Source: Tunturibacter empetritectus (GTDB taxonomy: Bacteria; Acidobacteriota; Terriglobia; Terriglobales; Acidobacteriaceae). Taken from it: a DNA stretch of 64,000 bases. The notes beneath the pieces were generated by a model that saw only the letters and a list, made by a program, of their open reading frames with translations, ran no database searches and was not told where the DNA came from. Made by a program: the position numbers and the translations under genes. Positions 26,558 through 35,027 of the stretch are shown one piece after another (the first letter of the stretch is position 1; the number at the start of each line of letters is the position of its first letter). The stretch lies in assembly GCF_040358985.1 (NCBI RefSeq), contig NZ_CP132932.1:2542001-2606000 (forward strand), read 5' to 3'.

Positions 26558-27373
26558 TTAGGTCCCGCGCTTTTTGTGCCGGTCAAGATTGCGCTCGTAG
26601 ATGAGGCGCAGTCCGGTCAACGTCAGCAACTCATCCACTGCTCCGATGTACTTCGATCCGCCGGCAATGAGTTTTGCGAGGCCGCCAGTGGCAACGGTTT
26701 TAGTCTCGGGTCCCATCTCGGCTATCATGCGTTCGAGGATGCCGTCGACGAGCCCGATGTAGCCGTAGTAAAGGCCAATCTGGATGTTGTCGACGGTTCC
26801 GGTTCCGATGACCTTTGCGGGTTTTTTGATATCGATTCGCGGCAGCCGGGCCGCGCGCGAGAACAGAGCATCGGCGGAGATGCCTAGCCCCGGGGCGATC
26901 GCGCCGCCGAGGAACTCGCCTTTTTTTGAGAGCACGTCGAAGGTTGTTGCAGTGCCCATATCCACCACGATGCACGGTCCTCCGAAGCGCTCGAAGGCCG
27001 CGATGCAGTTGACGATCCGGTCGGCGCCGAGCTCTGCGGGGTTATCCGTCAAGACGGGAATGCCGGTCTTCACGCCAGGTTCGACGAAGACGGGCCTAAC
27101 ATGAAAGTACAGCTCGCAGACCTGGCGCAGGGTTGAGTCCAGTGGGGGGACTACTGAGGAGATCGCGATGCCGTCGACTACTCCAATCTCCAGCCCTTTT
27201 AAGCCGAAGAGATTGCGCAGGAGAATGCCGAACTCATCGCTGGTCAGTTTCGACGAGGGTGTTGTGATGCGCCAGTTCGCCACCAACTCCGGCCCCGTCG
27301 CCGTTGCTTCGTTGGCCAGCCGGTAGAGCCCGAGAACCGTGTTGGTGTTGCCCACATCCATTGCCAGTAGCAT
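26558..27373 (-). CDS. coaX: Type III pantothenate kinase
   Basis: A 271-residue kinase that phosphorylates pantothenate, the first step of coenzyme A synthesis. The ASKHA-fold phosphate motif AMDVGNTNTVLGLY is at residues 4-17, and the pantothenate/dimer region reads NPAELGADRIVN followed by VVDMGTATTFD, where the second Asp-containing motif marks the catalytic site. Full length for the family. It is 26 bp after birA and shares the operon with nadC, a cofactor grouping (NAD, biotin, CoA). Confidence 0.95.
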   Translation of the reverse strand: MLLAMDVGNTNTVLGLYRLANEATATGPELVANWRITTPSSKLTSDEFGILLRNLFGLKGLEIGVVDGIAISSVVPPLDSTLRQVCELYFHVRPVFVEPGVKTGIPVLTDNPAELGADRIVNCIAAFERFGGPCIVVDMGTATTFDVLSKKGEFLGGAIAPGLGISADALFSRAARLPRIDIKKPAKVIGTGTVDNIQIGLYYGYIGLVDGILERMIAEMGPETKTVATGGLAKLIAGGSKYIGAVDELLTLTGLRLIYERNLDRHKKRGT

Positions 27374-27399
27374 GGTTCGAATCTCCCACCCTGTTCGGT

Positions 27400-28218
27400 C
27401 TAGAACGGACGAACTCCGCCGGAGAGTACCGTATGCAGCTCTCCATCGTCTCCTGCGATACGCAAAAAGCCGCGAGGGTCGAGCCCTGTCGTCACGCCAG
27501 TATATCCGCCGTCCTCGTCGACTCGAACGCGTTTGCCTCGCACCCAGCTTGACGCTGCTTCAAATCTCTCTAACAGGGAGGGGCGCGTGGAAGCTTCACG
27601 GAGCTCATCCTCGAGAAGGTGAATCTCTTCGTCGAGAGCGCGCAGAAGTTCGATCAGTACGCGTTCCCGTGGATGCGAACTTCCGCCTTCGCGGCGCAGC
27701 GAGGTGGCGAAGGGTTCAATTTCGGCAGGGAAGTTGCTGTGATTTACATTGATGCCGATCCCTATGACGGCGTATCGAAGCATCGTGGGAGTGTCAGACT
27801 GCGAGGGAATCGAGGAGGTTTCGACCAGGATGCCTCCGCATTTTTTTTCATCGAGAAGAAGATCATTGGGCCAACGAATATCTGGTCTAAGGCCTGTTAC
27901 GGCGGCGATGGCTGCTTGCGCAGCAAGGCCGGTTGCTAGGGATAGCCAGAGTGCGTCGACTAAGGCTATTTGCGGGCGAAGGAGCACGCTTAGGTAAAGC
28001 CCGTCGCCGGGTATGGAGTGCCAGGTGTTGCCGCCGCGCCCTCGCCCTGCGGTTTGCTCATCGGCGACCCACACGCTGCCATGCGATGCGCCTGCTTGTG
28101 CGGCTTCCAACGCCAGCAAGTTGGTGGACCCAACCGTTGGGAGATGCTGCAGATGGCCGGCGAAGGGGGAGCGGGCGAGTGCAGCGACAATGGAGGAAAG
28201 ATCGAACGAATCAGCCAC
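27400..28218 (-). CDS. birA: Biotin--[acetyl-CoA-carboxylase] ligase
   Basis: A 272-residue biotin protein ligase that activates biotin as biotinyl-AMP and attaches it to the carboxylase carrier protein. The adenylate loop GRGRGGNTWHS is near residue 60, preceded by VGSTNLLALE and followed by LYLSVLLRP; the lysine segment DIRWPNDLLLDEKKCGGIL is intact. A C-terminal SH3-like domain is present (VRVDEDGGYTGVTTGLD). The N-terminal helix-turn-helix of bifunctional BirA is absent, so it should be a ligase only and not a repressor. Seven bases separate it from nadC. Confidence 0.95.
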   Translation of the reverse strand: MADSFDLSSIVAALARSPFAGHLQHLPTVGSTNLLALEAAQAGASHGSVWVADEQTAGRGRGGNTWHSIPGDGLYLSVLLRPQIALVDALWLSLATGLAAQAAIAAVTGLRPDIRWPNDLLLDEKKCGGILVETSSIPSQSDTPTMLRYAVIGIGINVNHSNFPAEIEPFATSLRREGGSSHPRERVLIELLRALDEEIHLLEDELREASTRPSLLERFEAASSWVRGKRVRVDEDGGYTGVTTGLDPRGFLRIAGDDGELHTVLSGGVRPF

Positions 28219-28225
28219 GCTGCCC

Positions 28226-29110
28226 TCAGTAGATGTCCGCTGTTATGCGCATGCTCAGGTCAACTGCAACGGCTGAGTGGGTGAGTGCGCCGACGGAGAC
28301 GAAGTCCACTCCGGCTAAGGCGTAGTCACGCACCGTCTTCAGATTCATGTTGCCGGAGGCTTCAACTGGGACGTTTGGCAGGGTGGCGCGAATCTGCTTG
28401 ACCGCTTTCTTTACCTGCGAAGGAGTCATGTTGTCGAGCAGGATGGACTCTGCGCCGCCAGCGATAGCTTGATCTAATTCTGCCTGGCTGCGGGCTTCGA
28501 CCTGCACGACCTGGCCTGTTTTTCGGCCTTGGAGGGCGCGCTCTAGCACTGTTGGAAGGCCGCCGCCGAGCGAGATGTGATTGTTCTTGATGAGGATTCC
28601 GTCCTGCAGATCGAGGCGATGATTGACGCCGCCGCCGCAGCAGACGGCGTACTTATCGAGAACGCGCAGGCCTGGTATGGTTTTGCGAGTGTCGAGGACT
28701 TTTGTCTTGGTGCCGGCGACTGCTTTTACGAACTCGTTGGTCAGTGTGGCGATGCCGCTCATGCGCTGCATGAGGTTGAGGATGACGCGCTCGCAGGAGA
28801 GGATGGCTGCAGCGTTATGGCGAATCACGGCGAGGGTTTGGCCCTTCTTCACGCTTACGCCGTCGAAGATCTCGGGGTGGCTGATGACCTCGAAACGCCC
28901 GGTTGACGCGGTCTGCATCTTTGCGAAGATATCGAGAAATACGGGGATGCAGCCTAGTCCGGAGACGACGCAGGCCTGCTTGGCGATGATGGTTCCGGAG
29001 GCGCGGAGATTGGGTGGGATGGTGAGAGCGGTGGTGACGTCGTTGGCGACTTTGTCTTCAGCCAGGGCAGCTTCAAGGATGGTGCGAATCCGTTTGCTCT
29101 TCCAGTCCAT
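28226..29110 (-). CDS. nadC: Nicotinate-nucleotide pyrophosphorylase (quinolinate phosphoribosyltransferase)
   Basis: A 294-residue enzyme converting quinolinate and PRPP to nicotinate mononucleotide in de novo NAD synthesis. Signatures are LNLMQRMSGIATLT, the DTRKTIPGLRVLDKYAV stretch, GGGVNHRLDLQDGILIKNNH, and the barrel end VEASGNMNLKTV. Length is typical. It is the first gene of the reverse operon nadC-birA-coaX. The leader region on its 5' side is an unusual A/C-rich strand (see 29150-29305). Confidence 0.96.
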   Translation of the reverse strand: MDWKSKRIRTILEAALAEDKVANDVTTALTIPPNLRASGTIIAKQACVVSGLGCIPVFLDIFAKMQTASTGRFEVISHPEIFDGVSVKKGQTLAVIRHNAAAILSCERVILNLMQRMSGIATLTNEFVKAVAGTKTKVLDTRKTIPGLRVLDKYAVCCGGGVNHRLDLQDGILIKNNHISLGGGLPTVLERALQGRKTGQVVQVEARSQAELDQAIAGGAESILLDNMTPSQVKKAVKQIRATLPNVPVEASGNMNLKTVRDYALAGVDFVSVGALTHSAVAVDLSMRITADIY

Positions 29111-29149
29111 TCTCTAATCCTAAACCTCTTGGTTTTGCAGAAAAAATAT

Positions 29150-29305
29150 GGGCGTGGTGGAGGGGGAGTTTTTTGCTGTTTTTGGGCTTTTTTTGAGGGG
29201 GTTTTGGGAAAAGTAGGTGTTTTGACGTGGTGTTTTGCTGGTGTGATCGTGGTGGTTCGCTGGTGAAAGGTGGTGTTTTAGCTGCGTGTTTTTGGTGGGC
29301 TAAAA
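29150..29305. other. Strand-skewed G/T-rich block upstream of nadC
   Basis: For about 150 bp the + strand is almost only G and T with many GTGG, GGTGTTTT and GGTGGT units and two GCTGGTG heptamers (29237-29243 and 29259-29265), seven of the eight bases of E. coli Chi. No gene is convincing here. The reverse strand would give an A/C-rich, unstructured leader to nadC. The whole gap 29111-29584 otherwise holds the palindromic element at 29413-29561. Confidence 0.6.
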
Positions 29306-29412
29306 ATAAGCCAACTGTTAGAGATTTTTCTGTGGAAAATCTTTGATTGGGAGTGAGGAGGGTTGAGTGCGTAGGTTATGCCTGCCTTTCTGGATCGAGA
29401 GATGCCTTGGTT

Positions 29413-29561
29413 CGCCCTGCGCGGGCCGCGCCCACTTCGTGGGGTGTATACCGGCTTCGCCCGGGCCTCCCAATGGTCGGCTGATATTTCATCGCGACCA
29501 ACGGGAGCGTCAACCGAAGGGGTATACCCGTCACGAAGTGACCGCACCGCGCGTAGCGGGC
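29413..29561. repeat. Long imperfect palindromic element, copy 1
   Basis: About 150 bp, alignable end to end and in the same orientation with the copy at 37288-37440. It contains the small hairpins CCCACTTCGTGGG (29431-29443) and GTCACGAAGTGAC (29530-29542) as matching outer arms, GTATACC sequences inside each arm, and an inner inverted pair around CCTCCC...GGTCG and CGACCA...GGGAG. It lies 23 bp downstream of the DUF2252 stop codon and encodes nothing convincing. Confidence 0.85.
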
Positions 29562-29584
29562 TGCCGGCAGGCCGCTCTTCTTCA

Positions 29585-30790
29585 CTAGGCGGTTGCGTAG
29601 AGGCGGCAGTGTTCGAGGTAGGCGGTTTCGTGGCTGGCGATGAGCTCGACGATGCTGGTCCACATCCAGCCGGGGGCGTTGAGGGTCTTTGACTGGTTTT
29701 TGGTGAGCTCAGCAGCCCAGCGCTTGCGGGTGGCAGCGTCCATCTGGCGGGCGTGGGCTTTGCCGACGATGTAGGCGAGATAGCTGGCGGCGTTGACGGC
29801 TTCCTCGCGGGTGAGGCGGTCGATCTCGAGCTTGAGGTCCTGAGGCATGAGCTCGCGCAGGACGACTGGGCGGCCTAGGAACTTCGCGGCGAGCATGCGT
29901 TCGCCGAGATATGGAGACAGGTTCGAGGCGCCGGTGACGACCCGCTGGGCGAAGTCTCTGGGCATGTCGGCGTTTTTGGCTGCCGGTGCGGCGGCTCGCA
30001 CGGCCTCCTTGATGTCGACGAGGCAGTACTCCTTGTCTTTCTTCGGGCCTACGCCGAGCAGGACGGCGTAGCGAAGGCGGCCGAGGGAGCTGCAGCCCTT
30101 CATCCAGTAGGCGGCGTCGAGCACACGGATCTTGGCGTCGTCGTCGCGATGCTTGAGCGAGGTGATGAGCTTGCGGGCGTCTTCCTTCTGGAAGAGCTGT
30201 TTGATCTCTTCCTTTTCCTCTTCGGAGAGTGCCCAGAAGCGATCGCCGAGCGGAATGGTTGGCTCGACGTCCTCAATGCGCTCCTGGGCCAGATGACGCC
30301 ACTCGCGATTGACGGCCTGACGAAGCACGGTCTCGACCGGGCGCAGGTTTTCAGGCGTTTTCTGGATCTTCTTTGCGCGTTGCGGGACGAGGGCGCTGCG
30401 ATATCCCTGGACCATCTGCTCCATCATGAGGGCGGTGGTGACTCCGGGAAGGTCGGAGCCGCGGGCGGCGGTGGCGAGGGAGAGGCCGAGGCGGATGAGA
30501 TCGTGCGCGGGGTTGCCGATGACGGTCTGGTCGAGGTCGCGGATCTCGATCTCGACTTTGCCGTCGGAGTTGGCGACGGGACCGAGGTTGCCTACGTGGC
30601 AGTCGCCGCAGATCCATACGGGAGGGCCCTGGGGGAGCTTGCGGGCGGAGTCTTCCTTGAGCCACTGGTAGAACTGGAGGGTGTTTCCACGGACATAGGC
30701 GTGGGCAGAGCGTGCCATCTTCAGGCGACGACGTTCTTCGAGTATGGCCTGGCGATCGGCTGGGTTGATTTCAATTACTTTTTTCCGCAT
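29585..30790 (-). CDS. DUF2252 family protein
   Basis: A 401-residue cytosolic protein of the DUF2252 family, which has a kinase-like fold. Visible motifs are ICGDCHVGNLGP with IEIRDLDQTVIGNPAHDL (a catalytic-loop-like HxGN and a following acidic motif), MKGCSSLGRLRYAVLLG, and the closing KAHARQMD. In the family these look like an aminoglycoside-phosphotransferase-type active site, but the substrate is unknown. ATG 30790 is used; the in-frame TTG at 30793 adds one residue. The gene is flanked by the palindromic element downstream. Confidence 0.87.
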   Translation of the reverse strand: MRKKVIEINPADRQAILEERRRLKMARSAHAYVRGNTLQFYQWLKEDSARKLPQGPPVWICGDCHVGNLGPVANSDGKVEIEIRDLDQTVIGNPAHDLIRLGLSLATAARGSDLPGVTTALMMEQMVQGYRSALVPQRAKKIQKTPENLRPVETVLRQAVNREWRHLAQERIEDVEPTIPLGDRFWALSEEEKEEIKQLFQKEDARKLITSLKHRDDDAKIRVLDAAYWMKGCSSLGRLRYAVLLGVGPKKDKEYCLVDIKEAVRAAAPAAKNADMPRDFAQRVVTGASNLSPYLGERMLAAKFLGRPVVLRELMPQDLKLEIDRLTREEAVNAASYLAYIVGKAHARQMDAATRKRWAAELTKNQSKTLNAPGWMWTSIVELIASHETAYLEHCRLYATA

Positions 30791-31110
30791 CAACCAGTAT
30801 TAGCAGAAAATTCACATTCATTGTGTGTCTTGCGGTCGGCATATGCGCAGACTGAAAGTTTTTCGATAGTGGGTCAGTTTGATGTGAAGGGGTCAATTTG
30901 CCGAAAAGCTGATTTTAAGGAACTGCGTCGGATAGGTCAACAGAAGCGCGTTTCTCGTTACTTGACTTGGAACCTCTCTGCCTTTCCTGCGTATGTCCCA
31001 TCAGCAGGATACTCAGTCCGAAGAAGACACTATGCGGCGCAGCATCGGGATTTTCTGATGGCATACTTTTCGATGGCCAGCAACGCAGACCAGTCTGGAG
31101 ATAACGAATC
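30791..31110. other. 320-bp divergent gap, no gene recognised
   Basis: The gap separates the divergent DUF2252 and serine hydrolase genes and must hold both promoters. Its base composition is lower in GC than the flanks. No open frame with convincing codon use, no repeat and no clear promoter hexamers were found. Confidence 0.5.
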
Positions 31111-32427
31111 ATGATCAGAAGAGCCGACTCGATGAGCCGCCGTGAAGCATTGGCTTTGACTGCGAAGACGGGTTTTGGGACGCTGGTTCTCAGCTGGACC
31201 GGTTTCGCGCAAACTGGTCCGGTCCCCACAACTGGAAAGTCCGTACCTGAATTGAAACATCTCGACGAGGTTCTGGTGGACTATCTCCGCAACAATCCAT
31301 CACTTGCAGGCGCGAGTCTTGCCGTCGCGCGGAACGGAGATGTCATTTATGCTCGTGCGTTCGGCTATGCAGATGTGGAAGCCAGGTTGCCCGCTCAGCC
31401 ATCGTCTCTTTTCAGGATCGCAAGCGTAAGTAAAACATTCACCTCCGCTGCGATCATGCTCCTCGTGCAGCGGGGCAAACTGCGGCTCACCGATCCAGTG
31501 TTTCCGTTGCTCGCACTGGAGATGCCGTTTCATGAGCGGACACCACTCGATCCGAGACTGAATTCCATTACCGTCCATCAAGTGCTTTGCCACACAGGTG
31601 GCTGGGCGGCCAACCTCGCGAGGAATCCGTTCGAAACGTGGACCGGTTTCGACCCGATGTTCTCCACTTTGCAGATCGCGCAAAGTCTTGGAAGCCAATC
31701 ACCGGCACGCCCTGTAGACATCGTTCGATTCATGATGACTCGTCCGTTAGATTTTGATCCCGGCACTCACTATTCGTATTCGAACTTCGGCTACTGTGTC
31801 CTTGGAAGAGTAATCGAGAAGGTCTCCGGTAGACCCTACGCGGACTTCGTGACGAGTGAACTGTTCAAGCCGCTCGGCATTGCAGACGCTCGCATCGGCC
31901 ATTCGCTGGCTGAAATGCGGGCAGAAGGAGAAGTCCGGTATTATTCCGCCGACGATCCCACTCCGACCTCCAAAAACGTCTTCGGCGGGAAAGACGTGGT
32001 TTGGCGGTACGGAGGTTTCCAGGTCGAGGCGATGGATTCGCACGGCGGATGGATCGCAACCGCATCGGACCTCGCGCGATTCGGCGCATCGTTAGACATC
32101 GCACACCCAAACGGCCCTTTGACTGGCGAGTCCATTGACAAGATGTTTTCGCGCCCCGCGGAGTCGGGAACGTCCTCCAATGGCATCGACTTTACCGAAT
32201 ACTACGGCTATGGATGGCATGTTAGCTCGACAGAGCCGGAAGGTCGATCGGAGTTCCACGGCGGAAACTTTTCGGGAACTTCGGCGTTTCTGATGCGGAG
32301 ACAGGACGGCGTTGTATGGGCGATTGTCTTTAACTCTACATTTGATAATCAGAATCAGTTACCTGCAGTGGCCATGGCGCCAGCAATCAACGGCTCGATC
32401 AATTCCACAGTGAAGTGGCCAGGATAG
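31111..32427 (+). CDS. Exported serine hydrolase of the beta-lactamase class C / esterase family
   Basis: A 438-residue penicillin-binding-protein-like hydrolase. The nucleophile Ser is in RIASVSKTFTSAAIM (SxxK), the tyrosine motif is HYSYSNFGY (YxN), and the third motif is the FHGGNFSG region. The N-terminus has SRREALALTAKTGFG, a twin-arginine-like export signal, so it is probably translocated folded. The family includes esterases, D-aminopeptidases and class C beta-lactamases; nothing here specifies true beta-lactamase activity. Start is ATG 31111 with GGAG about 10 bases upstream; ATG 31132 is an alternative that starts nearer the RR motif. Confidence 0.87.
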   Translation: MIRRADSMSRREALALTAKTGFGTLVLSWTGFAQTGPVPTTGKSVPELKHLDEVLVDYLRNNPSLAGASLAVARNGDVIYARAFGYADVEARLPAQPSSLFRIASVSKTFTSAAIMLLVQRGKLRLTDPVFPLLALEMPFHERTPLDPRLNSITVHQVLCHTGGWAANLARNPFETWTGFDPMFSTLQIAQSLGSQSPARPVDIVRFMMTRPLDFDPGTHYSYSNFGYCVLGRVIEKVSGRPYADFVTSELFKPLGIADARIGHSLAEMRAEGEVRYYSADDPTPTSKNVFGGKDVVWRYGGFQVEAMDSHGGWIATASDLARFGASLDIAHPNGPLTGESIDKMFSRPAESGTSSNGIDFTEYYGYGWHVSSTEPEGRSEFHGGNFSGTSAFLMRRQDGVVWAIVFNSTFDNQNQLPAVAMAPAINGSINSTVKWPG

Positions 32428-32530
32428 AAACAAACTGTGCGCCGAGAGTCTGACTATGCCCACATCAGGCCTATAAGTCTGCTTATCGGTAGTGAGGTGA
32501 TTGCAAAGCCAGTCATTCCCCAGAAGGGGC

Positions 32531-32686
32531 TTTCGGCAGGTTCTTGTGCCGCAGTCGAAGCTGACCTGCCACCGGTTTTCTACCGACGCTTTTTCGTCTA
32601 TTGATATCTAGCGCCAGCGGAAGATGCGGAGGGAGATGGTGAAGGGGACGATGAGCCATGCCAGCAGGATGGCTATCGGGGCGATG
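32531..32686. repeat. Direct repeat, copy 1: duplicated 3' end of an ABC-2 permease gene
   Basis: This segment aligns with 34874-35027. The coding part (32608-32686) differs at about six positions from the permease copy, the adjoining 3' non-coding part is less similar. It flanks the SpoIIE-type phosphatase gene on its downstream side. Confidence 0.85.
32608..32686 (-). pseudogene. C-terminal remnant of an ABC-2 permease gene
   Basis: Read on the reverse strand the remnant encodes the last 26 or so residues of a permease (APIAILLAW... SLRIFRWR then TAG), nearly the same as the C-terminus of the intact permease at 34949. Everything upstream of APIA is missing and replaced by the 3' end of the phosphatase gene, whose stop codon (32673) lies inside the remnant in another frame. 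It is a dead fragment of a former paralogue or of a duplication. Confidence 0.8.
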
Positions 32687-34649
32687 CTTTCAGAGAGGGC
32701 GTGAGCGTGAGGGTAAGTACGGTGATGTCGTCGCTCTGGCCGAATTGCTTTGCGGCTTCGGCGATGGCGCTTGCAGATTGGGTGCTGATGGCCTGGGTTC
32801 GGTGGAACCCGAAGAGTTCGCGACGTTCGTTCGTGGCTTCTACGACTCCGTCCGATACGAAGGTGAGGCGGTCGTGTGGATTGAGCTGGAATGTGTTTTC
32901 GGAATAATAAGCATCCGGCGTGATACCAAGTGGCAGACCGGATTCAATCTCTAGTTCTTGCCCATTGCGGTAGGGCGGGAGGTTTCCGGCGTTGGCTAGG
33001 GTCATGTTGCCATTGGCGGCGATAAGCGCGGCGGTGCAGATAACGAAGCCTGTTATCTGGCCGTGGAGAACGCGGTTGAGGTGAGCGAGGACTTCGTCGG
33101 GTCTTCGCACTGGGCAGCCACGCAGCGCGCCGATGATGCTGCCGACGGTCATTGCAGCTTTGAGGCCCTTGCCGCTGACGTCTCCGACGACAACGAGCAG
33201 AGAGCCGTCGTTGGCGGGCATGATCTGGAAGAAGTCACCGCCTACTTCACTGGCGGGAAGATAGACGCTTTCGATGGCAAAACCGGGGGTAGCAAGCGGC
33301 TTTGCCGGGAAGAGCAGCGATTGAATGTTGCGGGCAGATTCGAATTCACTTGCAAGGCGCGCCCCCTCCTGCCGAGCGAGCGAGAAGCGCCGAATCAGAA
33401 ATAGAAGAAGCGCAAAGATGAAGACTGTACCGACGGCTGGACCAGGCAACAGCACGAACGGTTTGGTTAGCAAAGCGAAAGTCCAGTGTGACGCCCAACG
33501 CTGCCAGCCCAGTTGCCACGTGATGAGGAGGAGGTTGTCGATGAAGGGAAATCCCTGCCAGAGCAGAGTAGGAACAAGCAGGATGAGCGCGTCGCGATCG
33601 CGTTGGAGCGCGCGCCTAAGCAGGGTTACGAGAATCCAGACGGTGGCAGGGAGCACAGACAGCGTGGCAATCAAGCTGGCAATTCCCACGGAGGTGATAT
33701 TGATATTGAAGACGTAAAGAAAAATCCCTAGCGGATTGATGAGCAACAACGCGGCAATGAGCCACCATGCTTTGGAGCGCGGCGCGCGCAGCACGATGGA
33801 GAAAAAAGCCATGGCAGCAAAGAGAGCAGCCGATCGCACTAAGCCATCGATAAAATCAAAGACCGGCAAAGGCATCAGAGCAAGTACCTGACCGAAGCTC
33901 AGTCCGATGTCTATCGCGTTCGCCAGTAGAAGCAGCGCGAACCATAGATATTCACGTTCTTCGCGGCGGATGAAAAACAAGACGAGCATGACGAGGCCGA
34001 CGAGCGTGCTGAGCACGGCATAGGTGTATTCGTTGACGAGCCCGTTCCACTGCAGCGATCTGGCCGTCGCCGCACGTTGTGCGATGAGGCGAGAGTCTCC
34101 GAAATAGCTGCTACCGAAAACCCCAAACCCTCCCGGCACATAATCTGCCCAGGCCGGAAGGTGCCAGGTGCGGATGGCAATGTGAAACGTACGCGGGCCG
34201 GCGGTTGCGGCGGGGGATAGGGCAAAGACGCGGCTTAAAACGGCGTAGTTCAGAGAACTGAGGATTGGGCCGAATGAACCGGCGAGACGTCCGTCGACGA
34301 AGAGCTGATAGCCCGTTTCCATGGGCCCTAAATTGATGGACCAATTCCTGCTACCGTCAGGCACCACTACGGTGAAGCGATACCATGCGAATCCGCTGTA
34401 GTTCTTATAGCCCTGTTGGCCAGGAGCCTCATCGGACCGGAGCAGAGGCCATTGCGAATCGTCGAAGTTCGGGTCGGCCCATGCGGGATCGTCTCCGATG
34501 TGAAAACGCCAGAGGCCATCGAGGGAGGCGACGGGCTCGCGTCCGGTTTGCAGGTTGAAGTTCTGGGCATGAAGTCCAGAGGCCGCGCAGAGGAAGAGCG
34601 ACAACAAGGCTAGCGGCACCAGCAGCACAGAGAATAGCGAGAGTCTCAT
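32673..34649 (-). CDS. Membrane SpoIIE/RsbU-type PP2C phosphatase with 7TM sensor
   Basis: A 658-residue protein with signal peptide (1-28), an extracytoplasmic jelly-roll sensor (about 35-190, with LDGLWRFHIGDDPAW), seven transmembrane helices (about 205-420, 7TMR-DISM type), a short coiled region SLARQEGARLASEFESA, and a cytoplasmic PP2C domain with PASEVGGDFF, VVGDVSGKGLKAAM and LTFVSDGVVEA supplying the metal-binding aspartates. It should dephosphorylate an anti-sigma antagonist in a partner-switching pathway in response to an external ligand. The last residues (KASPR) are read from the permease remnant, so the original C-terminus has been altered. Confidence 0.9.
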   Translation of the reverse strand: MRLSLFSVLLVPLALLSLFLCAASGLHAQNFNLQTGREPVASLDGLWRFHIGDDPAWADPNFDDSQWPLLRSDEAPGQQGYKNYSGFAWYRFTVVVPDGSRNWSINLGPMETGYQLFVDGRLAGSFGPILSSLNYAVLSRVFALSPAATAGPRTFHIAIRTWHLPAWADYVPGGFGVFGSSYFGDSRLIAQRAATARSLQWNGLVNEYTYAVLSTLVGLVMLVLFFIRREEREYLWFALLLLANAIDIGLSFGQVLALMPLPVFDFIDGLVRSAALFAAMAFFSIVLRAPRSKAWWLIAALLLINPLGIFLYVFNINITSVGIASLIATLSVLPATVWILVTLLRRALQRDRDALILLVPTLLWQGFPFIDNLLLITWQLGWQRWASHWTFALLTKPFVLLPGPAVGTVFIFALLLFLIRRFSLARQEGARLASEFESARNIQSLLFPAKPLATPGFAIESVYLPASEVGGDFFQIMPANDGSLLVVVGDVSGKGLKAAMTVGSIIGALRGCPVRRPDEVLAHLNRVLHGQITGFVICTAALIAANGNMTLANAGNLPPYRNGQELEIESGLPLGITPDAYYSENTFQLNPHDRLTFVSDGVVEATNERRELFGFHRTQAISTQSASAIAEAAKQFGQSDDITVLTLTLTPSLKASPR

Positions 34650-34873
34650 CTGACGACTTTGAGCTTTCTCATGATCCGTCTCCTCTGCGGGTTTCGGCTA
34701 TGGCATAACGCCGCCAACACGGCCTGCGGGCACTAGCTAGCTAATTTTCTACCCATAGTACGTGATGAGTAACGAAACACGCATGTCGCCAGACATCCTT
34801 CTGGATTCTCGCTAAATCGCCGAGTCACTCATCGACGATCAGGCGGCTATCCGCACTTCACGAAAAACGAGGT

Positions 34874-35027
34874 TTTCGGCAGCTCCTTGTGTCGGACCCG
34901 AAGCTGGCCTACCACTGGTATTTCCCTTGAGTTTTCGTCCCCCGATATCTAGCGCCAGCGGAAGATGAGGAGGGAGATGGCGAAGGGGATGATGAGCCAT
35001 GCCAGAAGGATGGCTACTGGGGCGATG
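34874..35027. repeat. Direct repeat, copy 2: 3' end of the intact ABC-2 permease gene
   Basis: Partner of 32531-32686. It covers the last 26 codons of the permease and about 75 bp of 3' non-coding sequence. The 299-bp gap 34650-34948 between the phosphatase start and the permease stop holds no gene besides this repeat. Confidence 0.85.

Noticed and set aside
31111..32427. True class C beta-lactamase conferring resistance
   Set aside because: Only general SxxK and YxN motifs are visible; the family is dominated by esterases and peptidases, so resistance cannot be claimed.
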